Notes under the pieces: model-generated
Seen by the model: the letters and a program-made list of their open reading frames with translations, nothing else
What the model was told of the DNA's origin: nothing
Database searches by the model: none
Translations under genes and position numbers: made by a program
DNA from: Blattamonas nauphoetae
Lineage: Eukaryota > Preaxostyla > Oxymonadida
Assembly: GCA_033064195.1 (NCBI GenBank)
Contig: JARBJD010000613.1
Coordinates: 1-29,075, forward strand
Reading direction: 5' to 3'
DNA length: 29,075 nucleotides
In this document: positions 18,888 through 27,339 of the stretch, in pieces
How the letters are laid out: each line of letters starts with the position of its first letter
Position numbering within the stretch: the stretch's first letter is position 1

Positions 18888-19958
18888 TTATTCTATAATA
18901 TAATCAGTTGCTTTCAGTCCATGAATGAATGGAGGACACGATTCATTTTCAAGTACGATTGCTTTCAGATGGATTCCACTGAGACTGAGTTTCTGTTGTT
19001 GTATTTTCGCAATCTCAAATCCATTGGTGTCCTCTTCACTCACGACTCTTCTCGTCTGAAAGTTCAGTGTTGTAGTCACAGTTTTCTCTCCATTAAGACA
19101 TTTCACATAATCGTCGCTTGTGATATTTGTTTTCTTCAGAGACACTCCTTTGATCTTACATTTCTCATCGAGAGAGTAACACTTGGGTGCAAGACAGATC
19201 ATCTGTTCACCTTCTTTTTCAATTGCTAATCCCAACAGCTTCTTCTCATCGTCAACTCCTTTTTCAGGATTGGGAAACCATTCATATTTGTGAGCATCAT
19301 AGAATTCTTTGTCAGCAATCACGTGTTCAAATTGTTGATGGATTCCAGCATTCGGATCTCCACTAATTGCCCAATATGCAGAGTCTGTGTCTCCCTCACA
19401 GAAGTGAATCTTGTTCATGTCTAGACATTTGTACATGAAGTTGTAGATGAAATTTAGATACCAGAACTTGGCATTGTCGAGTGTGAATACTGCTTCTTGC
19501 AGACAAGTTTTACACGATGCTTTCTCTCTGTCTTCAATCACGATGTAGTTGTCCTCATTGATCTCTCTTGTTGCTACAAATCCTTTCATCATTTGCTTCA
19601 AGTATGTTCTCTTCTCATTGCAGATTGTGATTGAGTTGTACTTCTCAGTGTTCATTCCATCATATCCGTAACTTCCATTCAGGTTGGTTTTACAGAATTG
19701 TTCTTTTCCTTTGTTTCCAACCTTCATTGCTTCTATTCTATCATTCATGAATGAGGTCACAAATGGTTCGAATCCAGCATGTCTCGAGAATACCATTACA
19801 GTCTTAATGTCGTCGACAATGAAGTGGCAATAGTCGATGAGGAACCACAGATAGTATGTCGAAAAGAACATATACTGATCGTGTGTGCTCAAGAGTTGAG
19901 TTAGCTTTCTTTGTTTGTCATCAGTCTTCAATCCATGTTTCTTCATCACCGAGTAGGT
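18888..19958 (-). pseudogene. polB: Protein-primed family B DNA polymerase, C-terminal part
   Basis: This is the 3' portion of the Polinton polymerase gene, separated from its 5' portion (23506-26355) by a 3.5-kb transposon. It shows polymerase motif B CKTNLNGSYGYDG, motif C GDTDSAYW with the metal-binding Asp pair, and the downstream K-x-Y region LAPKCYSL. A CKTC element (near 19510) lies between motifs B and C. The gene ends at 18888, just before the integrase start box. The fossil gene is split by this insertion; the part itself looks whole. Confidence 0.88.
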
Positions 19959-19967
19959 CTTCTCTCC
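19959..19967. repeat. Target-site duplication, left copy (9 bp)
   Basis: CTTCTCTCC directly precedes the transposon end GGGTGTCTC and is repeated exactly at 23497-23505. Confidence 0.85.
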
Positions 19968-20502
19968 GGGTGTCTCAATTTTCAGGGGAAAAACTCGAGC
20001 TCAGGGGAAAAACTCGATCACAGGGGAAGATCTCAATCACAGGGGAGAATCTCAATCACAGGGGAAAATCTCAATCACAGGGGAAAATCTCGGGCCACAG
20101 GGGAAGAATCTCAAGGACAAGGGGATTGAAGGTGGATCAATTTTTGAACATGTGTGGATTAGGGAGTTAGAACGCGGGACTTTCAACCCTCGGTCCCGGG
20201 ATCGAGGTTGGTCATCGGCACTTTTTCTCGTTTTTGAAACATTTTTGTCAACGATCACAGATTCTCTCTCTTTTCAATCCGATTTTTTGTTTAAACTTTT
20301 CAGAAAGGCTCTGCGATGAACAGAATGTTGCTGATGAGCGGGCAATCACGATCCTGCTTTTTTTCTCAAATTCAGACATTATTCTCCAAAATAACTTAAC
20401 ATACAACATAATAGTGACATGTTTGATGCTTCTTCTTCATCTTTTCTCATTGTCCATTCACCCATTCTCAAAACTTTCGCATTCGTTTTCCCACTCTCGA
20501 TC
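19968..20502 (+). repeat. Transposon left TIR (535 bp)
   Basis: Its reverse complement matches 23019-23496 to about 99% outside the tandem repeats. Homology stops at CACTCTCGATC (20492-20502). Short open frames inside both arms are mirror images of each other and are not taken as genes. Confidence 0.9.
19983..20117 (+). repeat. 19-bp subterminal tandem repeat, 7 units
   Basis: Units of the form CAGGGGAAAATCTCAATCA start just inside the transposon end and vary at a few positions (AAACTCGAGCT, GATCTCAATCA, AATCTCGGGCCA). The right arm has only four units. Confidence 0.85.
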
Positions 20503-20539
20503 AATCATCTTTCAGATCATCGCACATGGAAGAGATATT

Positions 20540-22445
20540 GTCGACTCAATCTACTTCTCCAGCTCCTCACGTGCCTTCTTCGCCTGCTCCACTGACACAG
20601 CCACTTCCGACTGGCCTGTTGCGACACTGCTCTGTGCATCTCCTTCTTCCATCGCTTTCAGATTCCTCTTTGTCTTTTCATGTATTGATGTGAATGTTGA
20701 GTGTTTGGTCGGGAAGAGTGACCAATGCGATCAGAGACGAATCGTGATCTTCTTCGCTTGTCGGATCACTCCCCAAAGCTCGTCCAGCTCTTTCCGCTTC
20801 TCCTTGTTCCCCACACACCCTCCCACACATCACTCATAGTCTCCGAGCAGACTGTAGCTGTATTGATCCAGCTCGTCTCTGTTATCCTCGTTGTGTGTGG
20901 CCTGCACATCGCTTCGGATCATCAGTAACTCCTCATTACCCCAGCGCTGATGGAGCGAGGGAGTTGGTTGAGATGGGGCGGGAGGGAGACAAGTACGAGC
21001 TGTATTGGACGAGGGAGGATGTGGAGGGGGTAAGGTGGAGAAGGGCCGTGTGGAGGGAGAGAGGAATGATGGAGGACGGGCGGCGACACAGACGGTAGTG
21101 GAGTGGGATGTGAGATGGGTGTTCGTCCGAAGTTGGGGGTTGTGCCTCTTTCGCTCTTTTCTCCTGTTCGTTTGTCTCCTCTGCCACTTTGTTCAATTCT
21201 TGCTCCTTCCTCTCCTCTCTCAGCCGCTCCTCCTCTTCCTTCGCCTCTGTCTCCTTCCGCCTCTCTTCTTCTTCCTCGTCCACTTCTGGCAGCCCGCCCA
21301 TCCCAATCCAGTCCATCATTCCGGCACACGACCTCTCCATCAGCTCGTTCTCTGCTCCGATCTCTTCCAGCATGTTCGTCTTGTGAAGCATGAACACTTC
21401 GTTGGCATCGACTTCGGCAACAATGCTAGCCAAGTCGGTGAGAGGCGAAGAGTTGAGCAGGACAGCCGAGATGCAAGTTTGCGAGATGAACTGTGGCTGT
21501 GTTCGTGCTTCCACCAAAATCTGGACTGTATCCTCTCTTTTCCGCTCCTCTTCACTTCATCTGAGCATCTCTCCCACTCTCTCCTGTACATCAATCCGAA
21601 TCGTTCCCATCCGCTGGTTCGAGAATGGATTCGCGTTGAGTGAAAATTGGCGAAAGAGAGTCTTTGTGTCGCCCTGCTCTTCCACGATAATCTCAAACAC
21701 ACACGCCATCCCTTCCTCGTCCTCCCTACTGCAGAACGCAACATGATCGTTGTCCCACGGTTCGTGCACAGAAGAGCACACTGGAATCATCCAATCACTG
21801 TGCATACGCTCCTCCCTCCCCTTGCCCTCCTCCCCCAACATCCCTCCCGCTTGTCCGTCCTTCTTCTTCCATGTCTTCACACTGTGCAAACCGGCCAGCG
21901 CCTTTTTCATCAGAAGCGTATTCCTTATGTCCTCCTCTTTCATCCTCTTCTCGGATGCCACCATCACGTCCCGCACAAACACATACCACGATGTATACGC
22001 AACCAGGTCGCTTGTCGGCTCGTCCAGCAGAAGCAGACCGGGGCTGTTGGCCAATGCTCGTGCGATGGTGCTGAGAGGAGTGAAGAGAAGGGGAAGAGGT
22101 GAATGAAAAGGAAAAGAAACCGGAAGGTGTGAAAGAGAGAGAGGGTGGGAAAGTCAAACAGTGTATATACACTCGCTGCTGCTCGCCGCAGGACAGCATC
22201 AACGGGTAGTGCGTCAGTCGGCAGCTCCACATTCTCCAGTGCTGTCATCGATCTCAGAGTGTTGAAGGTTTGGACTGGTGTTGATATTCCTTCTGCAGCT
22301 CGCCCTCCTCACCGCATTCACTCCACAGTCGCTCCTCTCTCAAATCACCACCTTCTGCTGGAATTTCCTCCTCAACCTTTGTGGTTGCCTTTTCCGGGAG
22401 CAACTCAGAGAATTTTGGCGGTGGTCTTTCAGATTCTTTAACAGA
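20540..22445 (-). pseudogene. ABC transporter ATPase fragment (LolD/MacB-like) carried by the transposon
   Basis: Minus-strand coding pieces match an ABC ATPase: a Q-loop region VQTFNTLRSMTALENVEL (about 22190-22300), signature LSCGEQQR (normally LSGGEQQR, near 22175-22200), then after a GT-AG intron (22071-22170, 100 bp) TIARALANSPGLLLLDEPT with Walker B and a D-loop-like SDL. Further 3' are charged linkers, a Glu/Arg/Lys-rich coiled-coil (about 21130-21290) and AVSVEQAKKAREELEK near 20545-20600. An acidic linker (KATTKVEEEIPAEGG) lies upstream, near 22380. No Walker A is seen. Only about ten residues separate ENVELP from the signature, with a frame change between, so roughly 30 residues are missing. 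It is a truncated, decaying fragment of a host-type transporter gene; the GC content is higher than in the Polinton genes around it. Confidence 0.75.
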
Positions 22446-23018
22446 AGGTGTGAATTAAAGCATTGAACATCACTCTGAGGAGATCTGCGACGACTGGCCG
22501 GTTCTTGATCTGGCAGACATTAGCAACGAGAAGCATACAATTCACTTTTCAGGATTGTTGTCGAAGGTTGGTACTGGCTTTTTCAGTGTTCATTTCACAT
22601 GTTATTAAAGTCGGATTGTGTCTGTGACTTAGCTGCATTCGAGATGCAAATCAGCTTCAAATAATGAAGTATAAACTGTCAAACATACATGATGATGGGT
22701 AGGTCAGCATTTCAAAATGAACTTCTCCAATCTTGAAGAGATCTCTGCATGCAACCGATCAGCCTGAAAGCGTCAATGCATTCGTCCTGCTCTGGCACGA
22801 CACACATAAAGCAAAAGAAGATTAGACGATGAAGGGTGGAAGTGGATCAAATACTTGAGATTTGGACGGAAGAGAACAACAGGGTAGGGACATGAAAAAA
22901 GAGTTCATACAGGACGAGAACCACCCAACAGATATATACATTTCGGCGAAAAGAGATCGGGATGTGTGTGATCGAGAATATGAGAGAGATGAGAAAGTTC
23001 TTTCGTTGGTTCATAACA
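22446..23018. other. Transposon interior without a recognised gene
   Basis: A plus-strand open stretch near 22463-22566 reads EEICDDWPVLDLADISNEKH and looks coding, but no domain is recognised and it is short. The remainder up to the right TIR shows no gene signal. It may be another captured fragment. Confidence 0.4.
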
Positions 23019-23496
23019 GATCGAGAGTGAGAAAACGAATGCGAAAGTTTTGAGAATGGGTGAATGGACAATGAGAAAAGATGAAGAAGAAGCATCAAAC
23101 ATGTCACTATTATGTTGTATGTTAAGTTATTTTGGAGAATAATGTCTGAATTTGAGAAAAGAAGCAGGATCGTGATTGCCCGCTCATCAGCAACATTCTG
23201 TTCATCGCAGAGCCTTTCTGAAAAGTTTAAACAAAAAATCGGATTGAAAAGAGAGAGAATCTGTGATCGTTGACAAAAATGTTTCAAAAACGAGAAAAAG
23301 TGCCGATGACCAACCTCGATCCCGGGACCGAGGGTTGAAAGTCCCGCGTTCTAACTCCCTAATCCACACATGTTCAAAAATTGATCCACCTTCAATCCCC
23401 TTGTCCTTGAGATTCTTCCCCTGTGGCCCGAGATTCTCCCCTGTGATTGAGATCTTCCCCTGAGCTCGAGTTTTTCCCCTGAAAATTGAGGTACCC
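23019..23496 (-). repeat. Transposon right TIR (478 bp)
   Basis: This is the inverted partner of 19968-20502, about 99% identical outside the tandem units. Its outer end reads, inward from the edge, GGGTACCTCAATTTTCAG. Confidence 0.9.
23404..23481 (-). repeat. 19-bp subterminal tandem repeat, 4 units
   Basis: The repeat family is the same as at 19983-20117, in inverted orientation. The three-unit difference (57 bp) accounts exactly for the length difference between the two TIRs. Confidence 0.85.
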
Positions 23497-23505
23497 CTTC
23501 TCTCC
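23497..23505. repeat. Target-site duplication, right copy (9 bp)
   Basis: CTTCTCTCC is identical to 19959-19967 and directly follows the transposon end. Confidence 0.85.
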
Positions 23506-26355
23506 AATGTTTTCTTCTGTCGTATTGACAATGATGTTTCTGAAGATCGGTGGGAAGTTAATGAAAACATTTATGTACTTCTCGTCGATGTGTCCTTTCA
23601 GTTCTGCAACAAACAGTGTCTTCTGATTCTTGTTCTCGATGATCTCCCGACATTCTTTATCTCCTGTTGCCGTGAACAAACATCTTCCTGGCATGTACAT
23701 TCTGTGTTTCGTGTATGGATTGTTCTTGTTCTTGATTGATGAGAATGCACTTGGATACAGTGAATTAAAGTCAACACCACACACGTGAGTCATTTTGTGT
23801 TCTGTATCTTTGGAGATCACTCTTCCGTCTTCATACTTGAAGTGATTGATTGGAGTCACGTCTTTGATGTTCTGTCGATGTTGAACATTCGATAATCCAC
23901 CAGTCACTGCTGCTCTCAGTTTGTGATAGGTTTGCTCATGTGTCAGAGTCATAGGTAATGATTTCCAGATGGAATACTTCTTAAGTTGAATTCTCAATCG
24001 AGTGAGATGTTCATCTTTGTCTGACTTGTATGTGTTGCAGTAATCACAGCAGATCTTCACGTTCTCTTTAGAATGTCCTTTCGAATTGTCGATTCTATCC
24101 AGTGTTGGACGTACTGCTTGTGAGAAGTGACTCTTGCAGATATAGCACACTCTCTTGCACTGTTGAACAAACCAGTCGTAATCCGCTTCAGTGACATTTT
24201 TGTCAGTACTGCGATGAGCTTTCTGGTCTTGATAGATGTACGATGCAACTTTGTACTTCCAGTATTGCTTGGTGATTTTTATTTCTCCAGATTGATCCAC
24301 TCCATTGAAATCATCGTCGATATCAAAGTCTTTGTAGGCACACGCATATTTGATTGCAGAAGCGTTGGCTGACAATGAGAGATTGTGCAACATATCCACT
24401 TTGTATTGGAAGTTCAGATCAATCAGATTGTCCAGAGGTGCAATCATACATTCGACATCTCTGATGTTGTAGAATTTCAGATATTCCCAACGGTTCTTGA
24501 ATCCTTGTTTGTTCCAATCATCAAGGTACAATTTGTAATCACTGTCGGACATTTCACTGTTGTTCAGACTGGAATAGAATTCATATTTGGAGAATGGTTC
24601 TTGTTTGCTCAACACCACATCGTAGTCTGATGAATCAAATGATTCGTAAGCAAAGAATGATTTCTGAAGTGTCGTATTACCTCCGAAAGCTTTGACTGCT
24701 TTATCCAAAGTCATTGGTCCTGTATATGACATCATGTCTATGAATCGAAGTACCTGTTGCGTCTTCTCGTGTCTGATCAGTACTTGTTTGTACTTCGTTG
24801 TGGATCCAAGGAAACTCACCACTTTCCAATCCTTGTCAACGAGATCACGAAAGATGAGATTGATGTCGAATCTGGAACAGTTGAATCCAATCACACTGAC
24901 TTCATTTTGTGAGGGTATTTCCAGGTCTTCGTAGTAGTTGTCATCTCGTACTGTCTCAGCATATCTGAAGAGTTCTCTGATCCATTGCTTCACAAAGTCC
25001 TTTCCATCTCGAAGATCAAAGTAGATTGACTTCACACCTGATTTTGTTTTGATTGCAGATGCAACGGAGAGAGGCTTCAAGTGTGAGATCAGTTGTGTGT
25101 TGTCATCAGAGAATAAATTGTCAAGAATGAGATCTTCCATTGTTTCGAAATCGTATGTGATGTAGTATTGTGTTGGTTTGAATTCGTCTTGTCTCTTGTG
25201 TGCCATCAGAAATTCAAACGTTCTGTTGTTGAGAATGTGCGGAACATACGGTCTTGGAGTTTTATCGAGTGAGATCTTCTTCACATGTTTTCCATCAAGT
25301 TCTTTGCACTCTCTGAGATGCTTCTCAAAATCTCTGCTGTAGTTTTTATTCTTCACTTGGAATCCTCTTGACTGACAATACGGACAGAGTTTGTATCCAG
25401 TGATTTTCTCAGGATCCACAATGAACATCACATGAACGAGTGTGGCTGTTAGTGGAATCATCAGAAGTGGGAGAACTCTTGCATCGTCATTTTCGTTGAC
25501 ATACGATTGACTGAGGAAATACCGCTTCTTGTCTTCGTCATATTCATAAATGTGAACTGTGATGTTGAATTGAATCATTGCTTTCTCAATATCACATGCA
25601 ATATCAAACCCAGGAAACTTCTGAAGATGTGGAGTCAATTGTCGAGATTGGAGATGAGTGAGATTCATCCATTGTGCGAACAATCTGTAGGCTTCACTGT
25701 TCCTCATATTGATTGATATTTTCTTACCTTGAACTTCAGGAAGTGTGAGGAATGAAAGAGCTTGAAAGAAGCAGATATTGTACTCAGAATCAATGTACCG
25801 AACATTCCTCGTTTTGATGTGTTCAGTGAGAATTGCATTGGCTTTTCCTGCAACTGGGAATCGATAGACTGCAACTAGAATGGAGTGGAATGCAATGTAC
25901 ATTGTCTTCGTATCCATCAGTGTTCTCTCTTGTGATTCTTTGATCAGATTGATCGCATATTTTGAATACTCGTTGATGTCTCCTGCACTTCTTATCACTG
26001 TCGGAAAACTCTTTGATGTGTTCTCCAATTCTGGTCTGAAGTCATTGTAAGTTGTCTCATCTTTGTCTTTTCTCTCGATGATCTTTCCAAAGTCAATACA
26101 AATCTTGAATGGATGATCTTTCTCTTTGTCGAACACTGCTTTAATGAAGGTTGTGATTTCTTCAACGTTCTTCAAGTGATTGTGGAAGTACAACTGATAT
26201 GGTTTTCCATTATCCTCAACCTTCTCGACCTCATTCTTTTTGAACTTCCTTCGTGCATTCATGAGACAAGAATTGAATGCTGCTTTGTCACGCGGTTCAG
26301 CAAGTAATATGCATTCTTCAAATCCATCAAATGTCTGTACTTCTCTCTTTTCCAT
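23506..26355 (-). pseudogene. polB: Protein-primed family B DNA polymerase, N-terminal part
   Basis: The product starts MEKREVQTFDG; about 950 residues lie before the transposon. In order: an OTU-like region (DSEYNICFFQAL, residues 189-200, with Asp and Cys; His in LVHVMFIVD, 306-314); a CPYC...HLREC zinc-finger-like motif (324-350); Exo I YDFETMEDL (401-409, Asp402 and Glu404); Exo II GFNCSRFDINLI (490-501); Exo III YNIRDVE (629-635); an HNH-like insert (CYIC 737-740, LDRIDNSKGHSKENV 752-766, CDYC 770-773); and polymerase motif A DFNSLYPS (862-869). This is the protein-primed polymerase set typical of Polintons, which replicates the element. The 5' start follows the preceding gene by 24 bp without a T-rich box of its own. 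The rest of the gene lies beyond the transposon (18888-19958). Confidence 0.92.
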
Positions 26356-26379
26356 TTGTTCATTTTTCTTCTGAATGAT

Positions 26380-26796
26380 TCACAGATTCTTCATCCAATG
26401 ATCCATCAGCTTCTCTTCAATTGATTTCAGTTTCCACGTCATTTTGAACACTTGCTTTTTCAGTTCATCTTTGTTCACTCTTGGATTTTCTTTCATGATT
26501 TGCATTCTTGCTTTGCTGTCTTCTTCATTCATCATTGCATTGTTATTGTGCTCTTCCAGTTTGTGAATAAAATCATCAATCTGATAGTTGGTAATATTCC
26601 TTATCTCTCCTTCAAAATGGAGATCTGGATTCTTGAGCATTGACAGGAGATATGCACGATGATGTTGGTAGTTTCGAATGTTTGGATTATATGTTCGATC
26701 ATAGCCATGTTCATCCTTGAATTCAAAGGTGGTGTTTGGAAATAGCTCTCTTATTTTCGTGATGCTGTCTGTGACAAATTTCAGTGTCGCCGCCAT
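26380..26796 (-). CDS. Polinton protein of unknown function upstream of the polymerase, 138 aa
   Basis: The product starts MAATLKFVTDSITK. It is largely helical and charged, with a His/Tyr-rich patch (YNPNIRNYQHHRAYLLSML) and a basic C-terminal helix (KKQVFKMTWKLKSIEEKL). It has no metal motif or membrane segment. It precedes the polymerase gene by 24 bp on the same strand and has the only nearby promoter box, so the two are probably co-transcribed. A replication accessory role is suggested by position only. Confidence 0.65.
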   Translation of the reverse strand: MAATLKFVTDSITKIRELFPNTTFEFKDEHGYDRTYNPNIRNYQHHRAYLLSMLKNPDLHFEGEIRNITNYQIDDFIHKLEEHNNNAMMNEEDSKARMQIMKENPRVNKDELKKQVFKMTWKLKSIEEKLMDHWMKNL

Positions 26797-26831
26797 TTAC
26801 TACAAATTAAAAAATCCGAAAATAAAAAAAG
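26797..26831 (-). promoter_or_regulatory. T-rich start-site box, AATTTGTA class
   Basis: The minus strand has TTTTTTATTTTCGG and then TTTTAATTTGTAGTAAATG at ATG 26796. It is shared almost base for base with the box at 8258-8285. It probably serves the polymerase transcription unit. Confidence 0.55.
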
Positions 26832-26839
26832 TTGAGCGT

Positions 26840-27229
26840 TTATTTCTGTTTTCTCTGATGGGGCTTTATCGTTGCCTTTAGCCAGGAATCAAGTCTAATT
26901 CTGAACACTTCACTTCCACCAATCTCCCGATATGTGAATGGAACCAGAACTTTGGTGTACTCACCGACGAGCTCACAATTATATTTCTTCAGTTCATTTT
27001 CGACGAATGATTGAGTGTAGTGTCGACGTTTTGCTAAGTGAGGTCTGTTTCCTTGATTCCACAACTTTGGTTTTATTCTCCATTCAACTCCCTCATGAAC
27101 ATACGTCACCGGCACATTATTTCTGACATACTCAGAGACTAGTGAACAGTTCTCTTCTCTCATTGATTCAATTAATGCTTGTTCTGAACATACTCGACGT
27201 CTTTCCTTGTACATCGCAGTTGGATTCAT
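26840..27229 (-). CDS. Polinton terminal gene, two-repeat protein (129 aa)
   Basis: The product starts MNPTAMYKERRRVC and is built of two similar modules: ALIESMREENCSLVSEYV plus VPVTYVHEGVEWRIKPKLW (about residues 19-60), then FVENELKKYNCELVGEYT plus VPFTYREIGG and FRIRLDSWL (about 73-120). Each is a helix followed by a beta-hairpin with the pattern C-x-LV-x-EY ... VP-x-TY ... W/FRI. The pattern recalls short DNA-binding repeats found in homing-endonuclease-associated proteins, but that link is tentative. Its first half lies in the TIR, so a partial copy starts at 8286; an older relic is at 1690-2191. Basic residues dominate, and terminal DNA binding is a reasonable guess. Confidence 0.65.
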   Translation of the reverse strand: MNPTAMYKERRRVCSEQALIESMREENCSLVSEYVRNNVPVTYVHEGVEWRIKPKLWNQGNRPHLAKRRHYTQSFVENELKKYNCELVGEYTKVLVPFTYREIGGSEVFRIRLDSWLKATIKPHQRKQK

Positions 27230-27235
27230 TTAATA
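27086..27235 (-). repeat. Polinton right terminal inverted repeat
   Basis: It mirrors 8281-8430, about 95% identical, and contains the 5' part of the terminal gene. Homology ends within TATTAAATG just upstream of the start codon, and the T-rich box present at the left end is missing here. Confidence 0.8.
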
Positions 27236-27240
27236 TATAC

Positions 27241-27300
27241 TGGCCTGACCGGGGGTGACCGGTCACTTTTTTCCAAAAAGTACTGACCGTCAGTGACCGG
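27241..27300. other. GACCGG-rich palindromic cluster at the Polinton edge
   Basis: CTGACCGGG and its variants recur several times in 60 bp, including a perfect 12-bp palindrome GTGACCGGTCAC (27257-27268) and CTGACCGTCAGTGACCGGG (27284-27302). It lies immediately outside the right TIR. It may be the end of another element or a host regulatory site; function unknown. Confidence 0.5.
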
Positions 27301-27339
27301 GAAATTTCGAAATATGGGTGAGATCACAGGATGAACATC

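Larger units (their letters stand above)
19968..23496. mobile_element. Mutator-like, Pack-MULE-like DNA transposon (3.53 kb)
   Basis: The element is bounded by 9-bp direct repeats CTTCTCTCC and by long TIRs (535 bp left, 478 bp right) that begin GGGTGTCTCAATTTTCAGGGG-like on the left (GGGTGTCTCAATTTTCAG) and GGGTACCTCAATTTTCAG on the right. Beyond the 57-bp difference in tandem copy number, only about four mismatches separate the arms, so the insertion is recent. A 9-bp duplication, very long TIRs and subterminal tandem repeats are the hallmarks of Mutator-like or foldback elements. No transposase frame is visible; the core (20503-23018) instead holds an intron-bearing ABC transporter fragment on the minus strand, as in Pack-MULEs. 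It lies within the Polinton polymerase gene. Family assignment is inferred from structure only. Confidence 0.8.
8281..27235. mobile_element. Polinton/Maverick element, fossil, with nested transposon
   Basis: The span is bounded by inverted copies of about 150 bp (8281-8430 and about 27086-27235). Its genes are a protein-primed family B DNA polymerase, an rve integrase, an A32-type ATPase, two capsid-like paralogs, an S74 fibre-like protein, several small unknowns and a terminal repeat gene. That set (polymerase, integrase, ATPase and capsid) defines Polintons. The length is about 18.9 kb including a 3.5-kb transposon insertion, so about 15.4 kb native, normal for the family. It is broken: the polymerase gene is split by the insertion and the integrase looks interrupted, about two breaks in all; the other genes look whole. 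The TIRs are about 95% identical, suggesting moderate age. No adenain-type protease was recognised. A clear target-site duplication outside the TIRs was not found. Confidence 0.9.

Noticed and set aside
18882-19229. Plus-strand 115-residue frame
   Set aside because: It is antisense to the polymerase C-terminal part, with no domain.
20936-21517. Glu/Arg-rich 193-residue frame as an independent coiled-coil gene
   Set aside because: It is in line with the ABC fragment on the same strand and looks like its C-terminal linker region, with exon-intron boundaries unresolved.
22847-23287. 146-residue minus-strand frame, mirrored by 20234-20839 plus
   Set aside because: Both lie in the transposon TIRs and are inverted copies of the same non-coding sequence.
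24015-24145. Intein or group I intron endonuclease in the polymerase
   Set aside because: The HNH-like module lies in a continuous frame without intein splice-junction residues and away from the conserved polymerase motifs inteins usually target.
8281-27235. Integrated virophage or large-virus fragment rather than Polinton
   Set aside because: The combination of an rve integrase, a protein-primed polymerase, an A32-type ATPase and TIRs fits a Polinton/Maverick best.
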